Positions 44,242 to 53,755 are shown, counted from the stretch's first letter. The stretch: 64,000 bases of DNA from Dysgonomonas mossii DSM 22836 (GCF_000213575.1 NZ_GL892008.1:5584-69583); one strand, 5' to 3'. The notes: generated by a model from the sequence alone, not told the origin. Numbers and translations: made by a program.

Positions 44242-44273
44242 GATTAATATTTTAATAGTTGATTTATTTTACG

Positions 44274-44304
44274 CAAAAGTACGAAAATAAAGGCAGTGTT
44301 TCAA
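44274..44304 (-). promoter_or_regulatory. Fumarase promoter
   Basis: Minus-strand TTG (44304-44302), 20 bp, TACTTTTG (44281-44274), a full match to the Bacteroidetes consensus, 33 bp upstream of the start codon. Confidence 0.8.
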
Positions 44305-44388
44305 GCATAAGAAGTTTATAAAAAATTAAAAACCCACCTTATTTATACTAAAAAATGTAAGACCCATTATCATTCACGAAAAATCTTG

Positions 44389-44396
44389 TATATTTG
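44389..44396 (+). promoter_or_regulatory. Promoter -7 element of the secreted-protein gene at 44462
   Basis: TATATTTG followed by CG, 66 bp before the start codon. No TTG at the right distance. Confidence 0.5.
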
Positions 44397-44461
44397 CGCA
44401 TTATATACTTAAGTAAAAGAATATTGACGTATATATAAATTTCAAAAGCGAACACAAACAA

Positions 44462-45475
44462 ATGAATATAAGCAAATATATCATACTCGTTTTGATAGCA
44501 TCACTCCTTCCTTTTTTAGCTTATGCCCAGAAAAAAGGAAACAAATATATAGTGACTACAAAAGACACAACGCTGATCGTTAGCAACAGAGGCGAAAAAG
44601 ACCCCCAGAACAAATTTTTGTTTAATAAAATGGGAGCGGACGCAGATTCCGTTTCAGCTATCCTTAAGTCAGACTATAACTCGCTCGAAGGTGCACTTAT
44701 GGACATCGACAGGCTGATAGGACAAATAGAAAAAGACCAGATTCTCTTGAAAACGGGCAACACAAGCTTAGCTTATCGTTTGTCGAAAGCCAATATAGAT
44801 AGCCGCGACAAAGAAAAGAGAGCACGCATAATAGCGGATAGCATCCAGCAGGAAATGCTGAAAAAATCTGCCGACGAGTTGGCTCAGGAATATGTTAAGT
44901 ATGGCAACAAACCTTTATACTTTATCAATGGCACAAGGGTACAGTCCGAAGTTGTAGACCGGCTATCGCCTAACGATGTAGTGAAGCGTGATTTCATAAT
45001 ACAAAATACAGCATCGGGCAATCCGAATGGCGAAGTATGGATTACCGTTACCGAGAGGGCAATCAACAAGCTCAATTTGTGGGCAGCCGAGAAAAGCTCC
45101 GACAATTACGTGTATCCGTCACCGATAATGCCAACACCAACAGTAAATACCAAAATAATAGACAAGAAAGAGGAAAAAGCTCCTAAACGTTCTGTAAGAA
45201 GAATAAAGGCTGATAGGGCAGACCAGTATAACGACAATCGACAGACTGTAACATCGCCTGTATATCAGCCCGAACCGACAACGACAGAGCAACAAACGAA
45301 CAATCCTGTTCAGCAGCCGACACAAGGTGCAGCAGATAAGAATATTAAAACAAAAAAAGATAACACCTCAGTGCTTAGTGGCGACCGACGGACTATCGTA
45401 AGAGCCAGAACGGTGAACAACGAAGAGGTGAAAGTAAACGAGCCTGAAGGCAATACAGAAAACCAATCGAATTAG
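44462..45475 (+). CDS. Exported protein with plug-like segment and disordered tail
   Basis: 337 residues. Signal peptide MNISKYIILVLIASLLPFLA-YAQ. Residues about 60-145 are helical and charged. Around 155-215 the stretch PLYFINGTRVQSEVVDRLSP, NDVVKRDFIIQ and GEVWITVTERAI resembles the short plug-type motif of TonB receptors and of some stand-alone periplasmic proteins in this phylum (ingxxv...I.p.di....V.k...). The last 110 residues are a low-complexity tail rich in Gln, Thr, Asn and Lys. Stop codon overlaps the purN stop by 4 bp, and its terminator lies inside purN. Function unknown. Confidence 0.65.
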   Translation: MNISKYIILVLIASLLPFLAYAQKKGNKYIVTTKDTTLIVSNRGEKDPQNKFLFNKMGADADSVSAILKSDYNSLEGALMDIDRLIGQIEKDQILLKTGNTSLAYRLSKANIDSRDKEKRARIIADSIQQEMLKKSADELAQEYVKYGNKPLYFINGTRVQSEVVDRLSPNDVVKRDFIIQNTASGNPNGEVWITVTERAINKLNLWAAEKSSDNYVYPSPIMPTPTVNTKIIDKKEEKAPKRSVRRIKADRADQYNDNRQTVTSPVYQPEPTTTEQQTNNPVQQPTQGAADKNIKTKKDNTSVLSGDRRTIVRARTVNNEEVKVNEPEGNTENQSN

Positions 45476-46044
45476 AAGGTCTGATCTAAGACACTGGAAA
45501 TAACAACCGGAAAGTGCGTATACTCAAGTGTATGCACTTTTTTTGCGACATCTTCATAGGTATCACTTTTCAGCACAGGGCATTTTGCCTGAAAAATAAT
45601 AGCCCCCTCATCGTAATTCTCATTCACATAATGTATCGTAATGCCCGACTCTGTTTCTCCGGCTTCTACTACAGCCTTATGAACATTGTCGCCATACATC
45701 CCCTTTCCCCCAAACTTAGGTAAAAGCGCTGGATGGATATTCACTATCTTACCGGGATATGCTTCTAATATATTGTCGGGAACTTTGAGTAGGAAACCTG
45801 CAAGAACAATAAAGTCTATTTTATTCTCTTTCAGGCAGTCGAGCACAGCATCAGATGTTTCGAACTCGTTTTTGGAGAAGGTAACCGATTTTATCCCCAG
45901 CTTCTTTGCACGCTCGTGCACATAAGCATCTTTCTTATTTGATATTATAAGGGGAATGGAAACAGTGTTACTCTCTGCGAAGTAGTTTGCGATGTTCTCG
46001 GCATTAGATCCTGAACCTGAGGCAAAAATAGCGATTTTAATCAT
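45472..46044 (-). CDS. purN: Phosphoribosylglycinamide formyltransferase
   Basis: 190 residues, standard length. Phosphate-binding loop FASGSGSNAENIANYF near the start; catalytic Asn/His/Asp in IVNIHPALLPKFGGKGMYGD and in the later GITIHYVNENYDEGAIIF. The enzyme uses 10-formyl-tetrahydrofolate to formylate GAR in purine synthesis, and folD, which makes that cofactor, is also in this window. The last codons contain, on the opposite strand, the terminator of the convergent gene. Divergent from acpP. Confidence 0.97.
   Translation of the reverse strand: MIKIAIFASGSGSNAENIANYFAESNTVSIPLIISNKKDAYVHERAKKLGIKSVTFSKNEFETSDAVLDCLKENKIDFIVLAGFLLKVPDNILEAYPGKIVNIHPALLPKFGGKGMYGDNVHKAVVEAGETESGITIHYVNENYDEGAIIFQAKCPVLKSDTYEDVAKKVHTLEYTHFPVVISSVLDQTF
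45511..45544 (+). terminator. Terminator embedded in purN coding sequence
   Basis: Plus strand AAAGTGCGTATAC, loop TCAA, GTGTATGCACTTT (13 pairs including two G-T pairs) followed by four more T, 36 bp after the end of the plus-strand gene and inside the antisense purN codons. Confidence 0.8.
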
Positions 46045-46114
46045 GAGTGTTTTTTAGCGATTATGCACACAAGTAAAAAATATGTGCAATTTTAACTATT
46101 TTATCCATAAAATA

Positions 46115-46147
46115 TTTGTTACATATGGATAAAAAACTGTTACTTTG
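46115..46147 (+). promoter_or_regulatory. acpP promoter
   Basis: TTTG (46115-46118), 21 bp, TTACTTTG (46140-46147), one mismatch to TAnnTTTG, 53 bp before the acpP start. Confidence 0.7.
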
Positions 46148-46198
46148 CATCGACAAAATTAAAAATAAAAAATTTATTATTAATCAAAACTAAAAATT

Positions 46199-46435
46199 AT
46201 GTCAGAAGTAGCATCAAAAGTGAAAGCAATCATTGTTGATAAGTTAGGTGTAGAAGAGTCTGAAGTTACTGATACTGCTAGCTTTACAAATGACTTGGGA
46301 GCAGATTCACTTGACACAGTAGAATTAATCATGGAATTTGAAAAAGAATTCGGTATTTCTATTCCAGATGATCAGACTGAAAAAATCGCTACAGTGGGAG
46401 ATGCTGTCTCTTACATTGAAGCAAATGCAAAATAA
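46199..46435 (+). CDS. acpP: Acyl carrier protein
   Basis: 78 residues, standard size. The phosphopantetheine Ser lies in the invariant [20 protein letters not shown]. Highly acidic helical protein that carries growing acyl chains in fatty acid synthesis. First of three genes acpP-fabF-rnc in one direction; fabF follows by 21 bp. Strong promoter upstream fits its high abundance in cells. Confidence 0.99.
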   Translation: MSEVASKVKAIIVDKLGVEESEVTDTASFTNDLGADSLDTVELIMEFEKEFGISIPDDQTEKIATVGDAVSYIEANAK

Positions 46436-46456
46436 TCTTTTTTCCAATAGTCATTT

Positions 46457-47719
46457 ATGGAATTTAAAAGAGTAGTAGTAACAGGTCTAGGCTCGGTAAC
46501 TCCGTTAGGCAACGATGTCCCAACTACTTGGGAGAATGCTTTGAAAGGAATGAGTGGGGCTGGACCTATTACTCATTTTGATGCGTCAAAATTTAAAACA
46601 CAGTTTGCTTGCGAAGTTAAAGATTTCGATCCGTCGGGATTGATGGATAGAAAAGAAATCCGCAAGTGTGACAGATATACATTACTGGCTATCGGTTCGT
46701 CCGAAGAAGCCATAAAAGATTCAAAACTTGATTTTGAAAATGAAAACTGTGACAGAATCGGTGTTATATTTTCGGCAGGTATAGGTGGTATCAAGACTTT
46801 TGAAGAAGAAGTTGCATACTACTATACACACGAAGATATGGGGCCTAAGTTCAACCCGTTCTTTATCCCTAAGATGATTTCGGATATTGCAGCAGGATTG
46901 ATTTCGATACGTCACGGTCTTCGTGGACCTAACTTTGGAACTGTTTCTGCCTGTGCTTCATCTACACATAGCTCTATCATCGCATTCGACCAAATCCGTT
47001 TGGGCAAAGCAGATGTAATGGTAGTGGGAGGAGCCGAAGCAGCAATCACTCCGGCGGGTGTTGGTGGTTTTAACGCAATGACAGCTTTGTCTACACGCAA
47101 CGATTCTCCTCAAACAGCATCTCGTCCGTTCAGCAAGAGTCGCGACGGGTTTGTAATAGGAGAAGGTTCGGCATGTCTTATTTTCGAAGAATTGGAACAT
47201 GCACTTGCACGTGGAGCAAAAATATATGCTGAAGTTGTAGGAGGCGGAATGTCTGCCGACGCTTATCACCTCACAGCATCACATCCCGAAGGACTGGGTG
47301 CGAAACTAGTAATGAAAAATGCACTTGAAGATGCTCACATGAGCCCAACTGAGCTTGATTACGTAAACGTACATGGAACATCAACTCCGGTTGGCGACCC
47401 ATCAGAAATCAAAGCAATCAAAGAGGTATTTGGTGAGCATGCTTATAACCTGAATATCAGTTCTACAAAATCCATGACAGGCCACCTCTTAGGTGCTGCG
47501 GGAGCGTTGGAAGCAATGTTCTGCGTACTGTCGGTACAGAATGATATAATTCCGCCGACAATCAACTTCACCGAAGGAGACGAAGATCCTGAAATTGATT
47601 ATAAGCTGAACCTAACATTTAGTAAGGCTGAGAAAAGGACTGTAAACGCAGCTCTCTCAAACACATTCGGTTTTGGAGGACATAATGCTTGTATAATAGT
47701 AAAGAAGTTCAAGAAATAA
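46457..47719 (+). CDS. fabF: 3-oxoacyl-ACP synthase II (KAS II)
   Basis: 420 residues. Cys-His-His triad: Cys in TVSACASSTHSSI, His in YVNVHGTSTPVGDPSE and His in STKSMTGHLLGAAGALEAMF. Starts FKRVVVTGLGSVTPLGNDVP. Condenses malonyl-ACP with acyl-ACP in chain elongation, working directly with the upstream acpP product. The acpP-fabF-rnc order is widely conserved. The end overlaps one possible rnc start. Confidence 0.98.
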   Translation: MEFKRVVVTGLGSVTPLGNDVPTTWENALKGMSGAGPITHFDASKFKTQFACEVKDFDPSGLMDRKEIRKCDRYTLLAIGSSEEAIKDSKLDFENENCDRIGVIFSAGIGGIKTFEEEVAYYYTHEDMGPKFNPFFIPKMISDIAAGLISIRHGLRGPNFGTVSACASSTHSSIIAFDQIRLGKADVMVVGGAEAAITPAGVGGFNAMTALSTRNDSPQTASRPFSKSRDGFVIGEGSACLIFEELEHALARGAKIYAEVVGGGMSADAYHLTASHPEGLGAKLVMKNALEDAHMSPTELDYVNVHGTSTPVGDPSEIKAIKEVFGEHAYNLNISSTKSMTGHLLGAAGALEAMFCVLSVQNDIIPPTINFTEGDEDPEIDYKLNLTFSKAEKRTVNAALSNTFGFGGHNACIIVKKFKK

Positions 47720-47724
47720 GTCGC

Positions 47725-48597
47725 GTGCTTAGAAAGATATATCGTGGAATAAGGCTTCTTCCTAAAAGAGGGAAGGAGCCTTATGTTTCTTTTTACAAAA
47801 TATTTGGGTTCTATCCGTACAACATAACGCTCTATGAGCAAGCTCTTTTGCACAAATCATCTTCTATAAAGTTGAAAGACGGCAAATGGATCAACAACGA
47901 GCGGCTCGAGTTTTTGGGCGATGCCATCCTCGATGCTATTGTTGCCGATATTGTATTCAAGGAGTTTGAATATAAGAAAGAAGGATTCCTTACCAATATG
48001 CGTTCGAAGATCGTCCAACGTGAAACTTTAAACAAATTAGCACTCGAACTGGGTATCGACAAACTAATAAAAACATCTGCCCGCAATACAACACCCAATA
48101 CCCACATGTATGGCAACGCACTGGAGGCATTGATAGGTGCTATCTATTTAGATCAGGGATACAGGGTGTCGAAGAAGTTTGTTCTCGAACGCCTCATCAA
48201 AGAACATCTGAATATTGATACAGTAGCCGAGCAGGAGGCAAACTACAAGTCGCGACTGATAGAATGGAGCCAAAAGCAAAAAATATCGGTTAGCTTCGAT
48301 CTCGTCGACAGCTTTGTAGACGAAAACAATACCCCTATTTTCAAGACTGCCGTTGTGATACTCGGCGAGCAAGCCGGACTAGGTACAGGCTACTCGAAGA
48401 AAGAATCGCAACAGAAGGCAGCAAAAGAAGCTTTCAACAAGCTTCAACGTGACAACAATTTCCGCAACCACATACTGCAACTGTATGAGAAACAGCAGCA
48501 ATTGCAAAACGAAGTATATGTGAATATGCAAGACAAAGCGGAAAAAGAAGTAGAGGCGGAAGCTAAAACCGAATCCGAAGCGATTTCGGAAAAGTAA
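47725..48597 (+). CDS. rnc: Ribonuclease III
   Basis: 290 residues from a GTG at 47725, 5 bp after fabF; a TTG at 47689 would give 12 more residues and overlap fabF by 31 bp. The start I chose gives MLRKIYRGIRLLPKRGKEPY, like Bacteroides homologues. RNase III domain: NNERLEFLGDAILDAIVADI (signature motif) and MYGNALEALIGAIYLDQGY with the catalytic Glu and Asp. The dsRNA-binding domain follows at about 195-260 (TAVVILGEQAGLGTGYSKKE). A Glu/Ala/Lys-rich tail of 40 residues is added. Processes rRNA and structured mRNAs. Confidence 0.95.
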   Translation: MLRKIYRGIRLLPKRGKEPYVSFYKIFGFYPYNITLYEQALLHKSSSIKLKDGKWINNERLEFLGDAILDAIVADIVFKEFEYKKEGFLTNMRSKIVQRETLNKLALELGIDKLIKTSARNTTPNTHMYGNALEALIGAIYLDQGYRVSKKFVLERLIKEHLNIDTVAEQEANYKSRLIEWSQKQKISVSFDLVDSFVDENNTPIFKTAVVILGEQAGLGTGYSKKESQQKAAKEAFNKLQRDNNFRNHILQLYEKQQQLQNEVYVNMQDKAEKEVEAEAKTESEAISEK

Positions 48598-48721
48598 TCC
48601 TACTTTCCATCCTTTATTTTAGCAATATTCATCGAACAAATCATCCTGTTTGTCGAACTTGCTTGTTTTTTCTTCCTAAAGATTATAATATTATTGTCTT
48701 AATTCACACAAGACCAATAAT

Positions 48722-50668
48722 ATGAATTCTAGAAAAATCTTTACTTTATTTTTTACAATATGTTGCATGCTTCTAATAGCGTGTAGCAACGACAATGATC
48801 CTGTTAATGACGAAGATGATGAAGAAATCGTTATTGATGAAGACTTCACTACCAACACAAAGGATACAACCTTTGTGGATGCCGTTACTATTGCCTATAC
48901 CGATAATATCGTAACGATTACAAACCCTTACGAAAATGAAGGGGTAAGCATAACCCAATCCAATGGAAATGTGGTGGTAACATCTACAAACACAACCACA
49001 GAAATCAACTATGTACTTTCGGGAACGATAAAGAGTGGTTCTTTCAAAATTTATAGCGATTACAAGTTCGGGTTAGGACTCAATGGTGTCAGCATAATAA
49101 GCACAGACGGCCCTGCACTGAACGTACAATCGGGCAAAAAAGTAACCGTAATGTTAGTGGGAGGAACGTCTAACCGACTGGTAGACAGCAGCACTTATAC
49201 AGCCTACAACGACGAAGATATGAAAGGGGCTTTCTTCAGCGAAGGACAGCTCAATTTTCAGGGAAATGGAAATCTACTTGTTATAGGACGACACAAGCAC
49301 GCAATCAGCAGTGACGACTACATTCGTATAAAAGGAGGTAACATCACCATATCGGGCGCAGTAAGTGACGGTATCCACGCCAAAGATTATTTCAGGATGG
49401 ATGGAGGTACGCTCAACATCAAGGCCTCGGGCGATGGTATAGACTGCGGCGAAGGGTACATCAAAATTTATGCTGGAAATATCACTATAAAAAGCGACGA
49501 CGATGCCATTGTAGCCTCTTACGAAGACACAGATACATCCATAGATTCTTCTATAACCATCAGTGGAGGCACTATAAATATCACTACCACAGGACAAAAA
49601 GCGGCAGGCATAAAAAGTGACATCGGCTCAATCGGCGTCACAGGGGGTACAATCAACATCAGTACTTCGGGGCTTGCGGCAAAAGCTTTTAATGCCGGAG
49701 GCAATATGACAATAGGAGGCGGTGAGCTTACTCTGGCAACAACAGGCAGTGCGTATTACGATACCGACGACAAAGACATATCATCTGCGGCGGGCATAAA
49801 ATGCGATGGAGCCCTCACAATAGATAAAGGTGTGATTAACATAACAGCATCCGGCGCAGGGGGAAAAGGCATCAGTGTAGATGGAGATCTTATCATCAAC
49901 GATGGAACGATAAATGTATCTACTACAGGGGATCTATTCAAATATGGCTCGGACGATACGGCAGCCAAAGCCATAAAAAGCGACGGCAATGTTACCGTAA
50001 ACGGCGGCTCTATAATTATCAAAACAACCAAAGAAGAGGCTGAGGGATTGGAGAGCAAGAAAATACTGACAATCAACAATGGAACAATCGAAATTGAAGC
50101 ATACGACGATTGTATCAATGCCTCCAATCACATAGCCATCAACGGAGGAAACATATATTGCTACAGCACCTCAAATGATGGTATAGACTCGAACGGAACA
50201 ATGACTATAACAGGTGGCACCATCATATCCTCGGGTACAACAGTACCGGAAGAAGGTTTCGACTGCGACAACAATATGTTCAAAATCACAGGAGGTATTC
50301 TTGTAGGTACAGGTGGGGCAACCAGTACTCCTACGTCAGGAGTAAGTACTCAGCGATCTGTTGTTTACGGAACAACGGGGACTTCGGGCGATCTGATCCA
50401 TATAGAAGCATCAGATGGTACGGGAATATTAACTTACAAAGTACCCAGAACATACAGCCAAATGACATTACTGTTCAGCTCTCCCGATATGAAGTCGGAT
50501 GTAACGTATACGATTTACAAAGGCGGCAGTGTGTCAGGGGGCAGCAATTTCCACGGACTGTATTCATCGGCAATATACTCAAAAGGAACGACAGCTATAA
50601 CTTTCACACCAAGTTCGATGGTTACCAGCATCGGAACCTCAACAGGAGGGAACGGAGGTCGTCCGTGA
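48722..50668 (+). CDS. Carbohydrate-binding beta-helix lipoprotein (Cthe_2159-like)
   Basis: 648 residues. Lipobox MNSRKIFTLFFTICCMLLIAC, then a long acidic linker (SNDNDPVNDEDDEEIVIDED). The body from about 70 to 560 is a repeating right-handed beta-helix with strings such as GSFKIYSDYKFGLGLNGVSI, GNITISGAVSDGIHAKDYFR and GGTINITTTGQKAAGIKSD, the pattern of Cthe_2159/DUF4353 domains that bind acidic plant polysaccharides and calcium. The C-terminal 90 residues form a separate beta domain. Exposed outer-membrane lipoprotein; likely adhesion to or sensing of polysaccharide. Own terminator follows. Confidence 0.88.
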   Translation: MNSRKIFTLFFTICCMLLIACSNDNDPVNDEDDEEIVIDEDFTTNTKDTTFVDAVTIAYTDNIVTITNPYENEGVSITQSNGNVVVTSTNTTTEINYVLSGTIKSGSFKIYSDYKFGLGLNGVSIISTDGPALNVQSGKKVTVMLVGGTSNRLVDSSTYTAYNDEDMKGAFFSEGQLNFQGNGNLLVIGRHKHAISSDDYIRIKGGNITISGAVSDGIHAKDYFRMDGGTLNIKASGDGIDCGEGYIKIYAGNITIKSDDDAIVASYEDTDTSIDSSITISGGTINITTTGQKAAGIKSDIGSIGVTGGTINISTSGLAAKAFNAGGNMTIGGGELTLATTGSAYYDTDDKDISSAAGIKCDGALTIDKGVINITASGAGGKGISVDGDLIINDGTINVSTTGDLFKYGSDDTAAKAIKSDGNVTVNGGSIIIKTTKEEAEGLESKKILTINNGTIEIEAYDDCINASNHIAINGGNIYCYSTSNDGIDSNGTMTITGGTIISSGTTVPEEGFDCDNNMFKITGGILVGTGGATSTPTSGVSTQRSVVYGTTGTSGDLIHIEASDGTGILTYKVPRTYSQMTLLFSSPDMKSDVTYTIYKGGSVSGGSNFHGLYSSAIYSKGTTAITFTPSSMVTSIGTSTGGNGGRP

Positions 50669-50692
50669 TTCTACTATTGGATAAATAATCGT

Positions 50693-50728
50693 AAAGGCCG
50701 CTTTGTGAAAAGTAGCCTTTATTTTTTT
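50693..50728 (+). terminator. Terminator after the beta-helix gene
   Basis: AAAGGCCGCTTT faces AAAGTAGCCTTT (GC/CG mismatch in the middle) followed by ATTTTTTT. Lies 25 bp after the gene. Confidence 0.8.
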
Positions 50729-50781
50729 ATAAGTGAAACGATATCGTCGCACTCTATAGGATTCTTCTTCTCAGAAAAATA

Positions 50782-51663
50782 TTACTTGTATATTTCGTTT
50801 TTTCCTGCCAGCAATGTATTTCTCATCAGGGAAATAATAGTCATAGGCCCTACCCCACCCGGTACAGGTGTGATAAACGATGCTTTGGCGGCTACCTCAT
50901 CGAAAGCAACATCTCCTTTCAACTTAAATCCTGATTTAGTCTCAGTAGAAGGCACGCGTGTAGTACCCACATCGATCACTACAACGCCGTCTTTCACCAT
51001 GTCTCCTTTCAGAAACTCGGGAACGCCCAACGCTGCAATAATAATATCGGCGCTTTGGCAAACTTCTTTTATATTTGGTGTGCGGCTGTGGCATACGGTT
51101 ACTGTGGCATCGCCCGGATATCCTTTTTGCATCATTAGGTTTGCAACCGGTTTTCCTACAATATTGCTTCGACCGAGCACTACACAGTGTTTACCCTGAG
51201 TAGGAATATCGTATCGTTTCAGCAATTCGAGTATCCCCGCCGGAGTTGCCGACACAAAGCATGGCAAACCGATAGACATACGCCCTACATTGATCGGATG
51301 AAATCCGTCTACGTCTTTGCGATAGTCGATAGCTTCTATTACTTTCTGTTCTGATATATGTTTGGGCAATGGCAATTGAACGATAAACCCGTCAACGTCA
51401 GCATCTTTGTTCAGCTTATCTACACAAGCCAAGAGCTCTTCTTCGCTTACGTTATCCTCGAAACGTATAAGGGACGACTTAAAGCCTACCTCTTCGCACG
51501 TACGCACTTTGCTGGCAACATAAGTTTCGCTTCCGCCGTCGTGCCCCACCAATACTGCTGCCAGATGAGGGGTTTTACCTCCTGCGGCTTTTATTTTTGC
51601 GACCTCTTCGGCTATTTCTTTTTTCATTTGAGCCGATATGGCTTTACCATCGATTAATTGCAT
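50782..51663 (-). CDS. folD: Methylenetetrahydrofolate dehydrogenase/cyclohydrolase
   Basis: 293 residues. Motifs [20 protein letters not shown] (with the catalytic Lys), [32 protein letters not shown] and TPVGG-type [15 protein letters not shown] are all present. The bifunctional enzyme makes 10-formyl-tetrahydrofolate, used by purN in this window and for initiator tRNA formylation; the deformylase def is also here. A -7 element TATCTTTG lies about 35 bp upstream (51705-51698). Stands alone. Confidence 0.97.
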   Translation of the reverse strand: MQLIDGKAISAQMKKEIAEEVAKIKAAGGKTPHLAAVLVGHDGGSETYVASKVRTCEEVGFKSSLIRFEDNVSEEELLACVDKLNKDADVDGFIVQLPLPKHISEQKVIEAIDYRKDVDGFHPINVGRMSIGLPCFVSATPAGILELLKRYDIPTQGKHCVVLGRSNIVGKPVANLMMQKGYPGDATVTVCHSRTPNIKEVCQSADIIIAALGVPEFLKGDMVKDGVVVIDVGTTRVPSTETKSGFKLKGDVAFDEVAAKASFITPVPGGVGPMTIISLMRNTLLAGKNEIYK

Positions 51664-51847
51664 ATAAATTGCTTTAGATAAGAATTATTAGATGTCACAA
51701 AGATATAAAAATAGGAGCAAATAGCCGTTAATCGGCAGAAACTTCATACTACCAAAAAGTTAATATAAACACACCTTAGAGGCACTCTATTGAAAATTTA
51801 CTTCATAAAAGATTAACAAAAAAAGGCATCCCTTGTCCTTTTTGTCG

Positions 51848-51855
51848 TATATTTG
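51848..51855 (+). promoter_or_regulatory. Promoter -7 element of the RsiV-like gene
   Basis: TATATTTG, 83 bp before the ATG at 51938. A short ATG frame of 11 codons (51860-51895, MKRNKKLLAQI) follows and may be a leader peptide or chance. Confidence 0.45.
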
Positions 51856-51937
51856 CTTCATGAAAAGAAATAAAAAACTATTAGCACAGATTTAACGTTA
51901 ATAGTATATACAGTAGTAGAAATTAAATGATGTTCTT

Positions 51938-52780
51938 ATGAAATTCGCCTCTACACATATCAGTTTATTATTTATATTTTCCTTTTTATTTTTTTCATGT
52001 GAAAACAAAAAAACGGATACAGTAAACAATATAGTATACGACTCTATTAGTGTGTCAAAAATATACCATTTGGATAACGACTCCACGAAGCCTTCGTGCT
52101 CTATAAAAATAAATTATATCTTCCCTGCAAAATATGAAGACAGTATTATGCTGGCCAAGATACAAAAGGAGTTTAACTATGCAATGTTTGAAGACGAGTC
52201 TTCGGAATCGCTCTCGCCGGCAAATGCGGTAGACAAATATGTAACCAATTATATTGCTAACTACAAGGAAGCTGCAAAAGTGCAGTTCCCCGATTGGGAA
52301 AGTTCGGAAGATAGCGAAGATTACTTTTCGTTCTACAAAACGCTAAACTCTCAAGTGATATTCGATAGAGGAGGTATCATATCGTACCAGACGTCATCGA
52401 TGGACTTTAAAGGTGGTGCTAACTCGTCGACATTCTACAAAAATCTGAATATAGACCTGAAGACAGGAAATGTAGTTACAGAGAAAGACATATTTATCCC
52501 CGAATATAAAAAGCTGCTCAACACAATGCTTACCGATAAGATCGTGGCACAGAACAATGTGAAGACAGCCGAAGACCTTCTCGAATTCGGATATTGGGGT
52601 ATAGAAGACATCGCAGCCAATAACAATTTTTCGATAGACGATAAAGGAATAACTTACCTATTCAATCAGGGCGAATACTCAGCACCATCGCTGGGTACAA
52701 TCAAAGTTCCGTTTACATATAGTGAGTTGTACCCGATATTAAAAGACAATTCTCCAATTTCTATCTACTCAGGAAAATAA
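51938..52780 (+). CDS. RsiV-like lipoprotein (DUF4163/DUF3298)
   Basis: 280 residues. Lipobox MKFASTHISLLFIFSFLFFSC. The mature part has the order DUF4163 (STKPSCSIKINYIFPAKYED) then DUF3298 (GGANSSTFYKNLNIDLKTGN, then FSIDDKGITYLFNQGEYSAP and VPFTYSELYPIL), as in lysozyme-binding RsiV-like and related proteins. A role in lysozyme sensing is known for the Bacillus protein but does not automatically apply here. The stop and the rsmG start share one base (TAATG), so the genes are coupled. Confidence 0.85.
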   Translation: MKFASTHISLLFIFSFLFFSCENKKTDTVNNIVYDSISVSKIYHLDNDSTKPSCSIKINYIFPAKYEDSIMLAKIQKEFNYAMFEDESSESLSPANAVDKYVTNYIANYKEAAKVQFPDWESSEDSEDYFSFYKTLNSQVIFDRGGIISYQTSSMDFKGGANSSTFYKNLNIDLKTGNVVTEKDIFIPEYKKLLNTMLTDKIVAQNNVKTAEDLLEFGYWGIEDIAANNNFSIDDKGITYLFNQGEYSAPSLGTIKVPFTYSELYPILKDNSPISIYSGK

Positions 52781-53400
52781 TGGATATAATTCTTAAATAC
52801 TTCCCTAATATTACAGAAAAGCAAAAACAACAATTTGCTGCTCTATACGATCTGTATGCGGATTGGAATTCTAAAATAAATGTAATTTCACGCAAAGACA
52901 TCGAAAATCTGTATACCCACCATGTACTTCATTCGTTGGGAATAGCCAAGCTGATTCAGTTCAAAGACGGCTCTAAGATTATGGATGTAGGTACAGGAGG
53001 CGGCTTTCCGGGAGTACCCCTCGCTATATTGTTTCCTAAGTGTAACTTCCTGTTGGTAGACAGTATCGGAAAAAAGGTAAGGGTTGCTACAGAAGTTTCG
53101 AGCGCTATCGGATTAGAAAACATTCAGTTTCGCCATTGTCGTGCCGAAGAGGTAAAAGAACAATTCGACTTTGTGGTAAGCCGTGCAGTAATGCCTCTAC
53201 CCGATTTGGTGAAGATCATACGGAAAAACGTATCGAAAGAACAGCAAAATGCTCTGCCAAACGGACTGATATGCCTCAAAGGAGGAAACTTGGAAGGTGA
53301 ACTAAAGCCATTTAAGAAAACAGCCGAGGCGGACGACCTGTCGATGTACTTCGAAGAAGAGTACTTTAAGACAAAGAAGATCGTTTATGTGCTGATCTGA
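52780..53400 (+). CDS. rsmG: 16S rRNA (guanine-N7)-methyltransferase
   Basis: 206 residues. N-terminal helical part (QQFAALYDLYADWNSKINVI, then SRKDIENLYTHHVLHSLGIA), SAM motif MDVGTGGGFPGVPLAILFPK and FDFVVSRAVMPLPDLVKIIR, all typical of RsmG/GidB. It methylates G527 of 16S rRNA. Unlike many bacteria, no parA/parB or mnmG gene is adjacent. Translationally coupled to the upstream lipoprotein gene. Confidence 0.96.
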   Translation: MDIILKYFPNITEKQKQQFAALYDLYADWNSKINVISRKDIENLYTHHVLHSLGIAKLIQFKDGSKIMDVGTGGGFPGVPLAILFPKCNFLLVDSIGKKVRVATEVSSAIGLENIQFRHCRAEEVKEQFDFVVSRAVMPLPDLVKIIRKNVSKEQQNALPNGLICLKGGNLEGELKPFKKTAEADDLSMYFEEEYFKTKKIVYVLI

Positions 53401-53442
53401 GATAAGAAAATATCTCTTACTACTAACCTTAAATTTATCGGT

Positions 53443-53600
53443 GATGAAAAATTTACTCGTTATTTTTCTATGCCTCTTTTTTGTCATACCCCTATACAGA
53501 CGGGACAAATTCACCTACCAAAGATTTTGTAATTACATTACTCAATGAGAAAATAGTAAGGATGGAATTGCAAGAGACCCGTGCAATTAAAATATTTTAA
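53443..53600 (+). pseudogene. Frameshifted remnant of a small exported protein
   Basis: ATG 53443 begins a signal-peptide-like stretch (MKNLLVIFLCLFFVIPLY). It then leaves frame; a shift of one base gives TDGTNSPTKDFVITLLNEKI followed by VRMELQETRAIKIF and a stop near 53600. Either a real short peptide with an abrupt hydrophilic tail or, more likely, a decayed exported-protein gene. The rest of 53401-53675 holds nothing else clear. Confidence 0.35.
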
Positions 53601-53675
53601 GCGTTTTCTCCAATGTTTACACGAATGATCGTTGCCTGTCATACAGACGAGGGAAACATCTCTCCCCTATAATAA

Positions 53676-53755
53676 AAAGGTAGATTTTTCTTCACTTTTA
53701 TATTGTAGTATAAAATTTTTATCTACCTTTGTACTGTAATAAATATAATTACAGA
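53676..53755 (+). promoter_or_regulatory. Promoter and operator of the Rrf2-type gene
   Basis: TTG (53703-53705), 18 bp, TACCTTTG (53724-53731). ACTGTA-N11-TACAGA at 53733-53755 covers the presumed start point. AAAGGTAGAT (53676-53685) faces ATCTACCTTT (53721-53730), overlapping the -7 box. The first dyad recurs upstream of the next gene. Confidence 0.6.
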
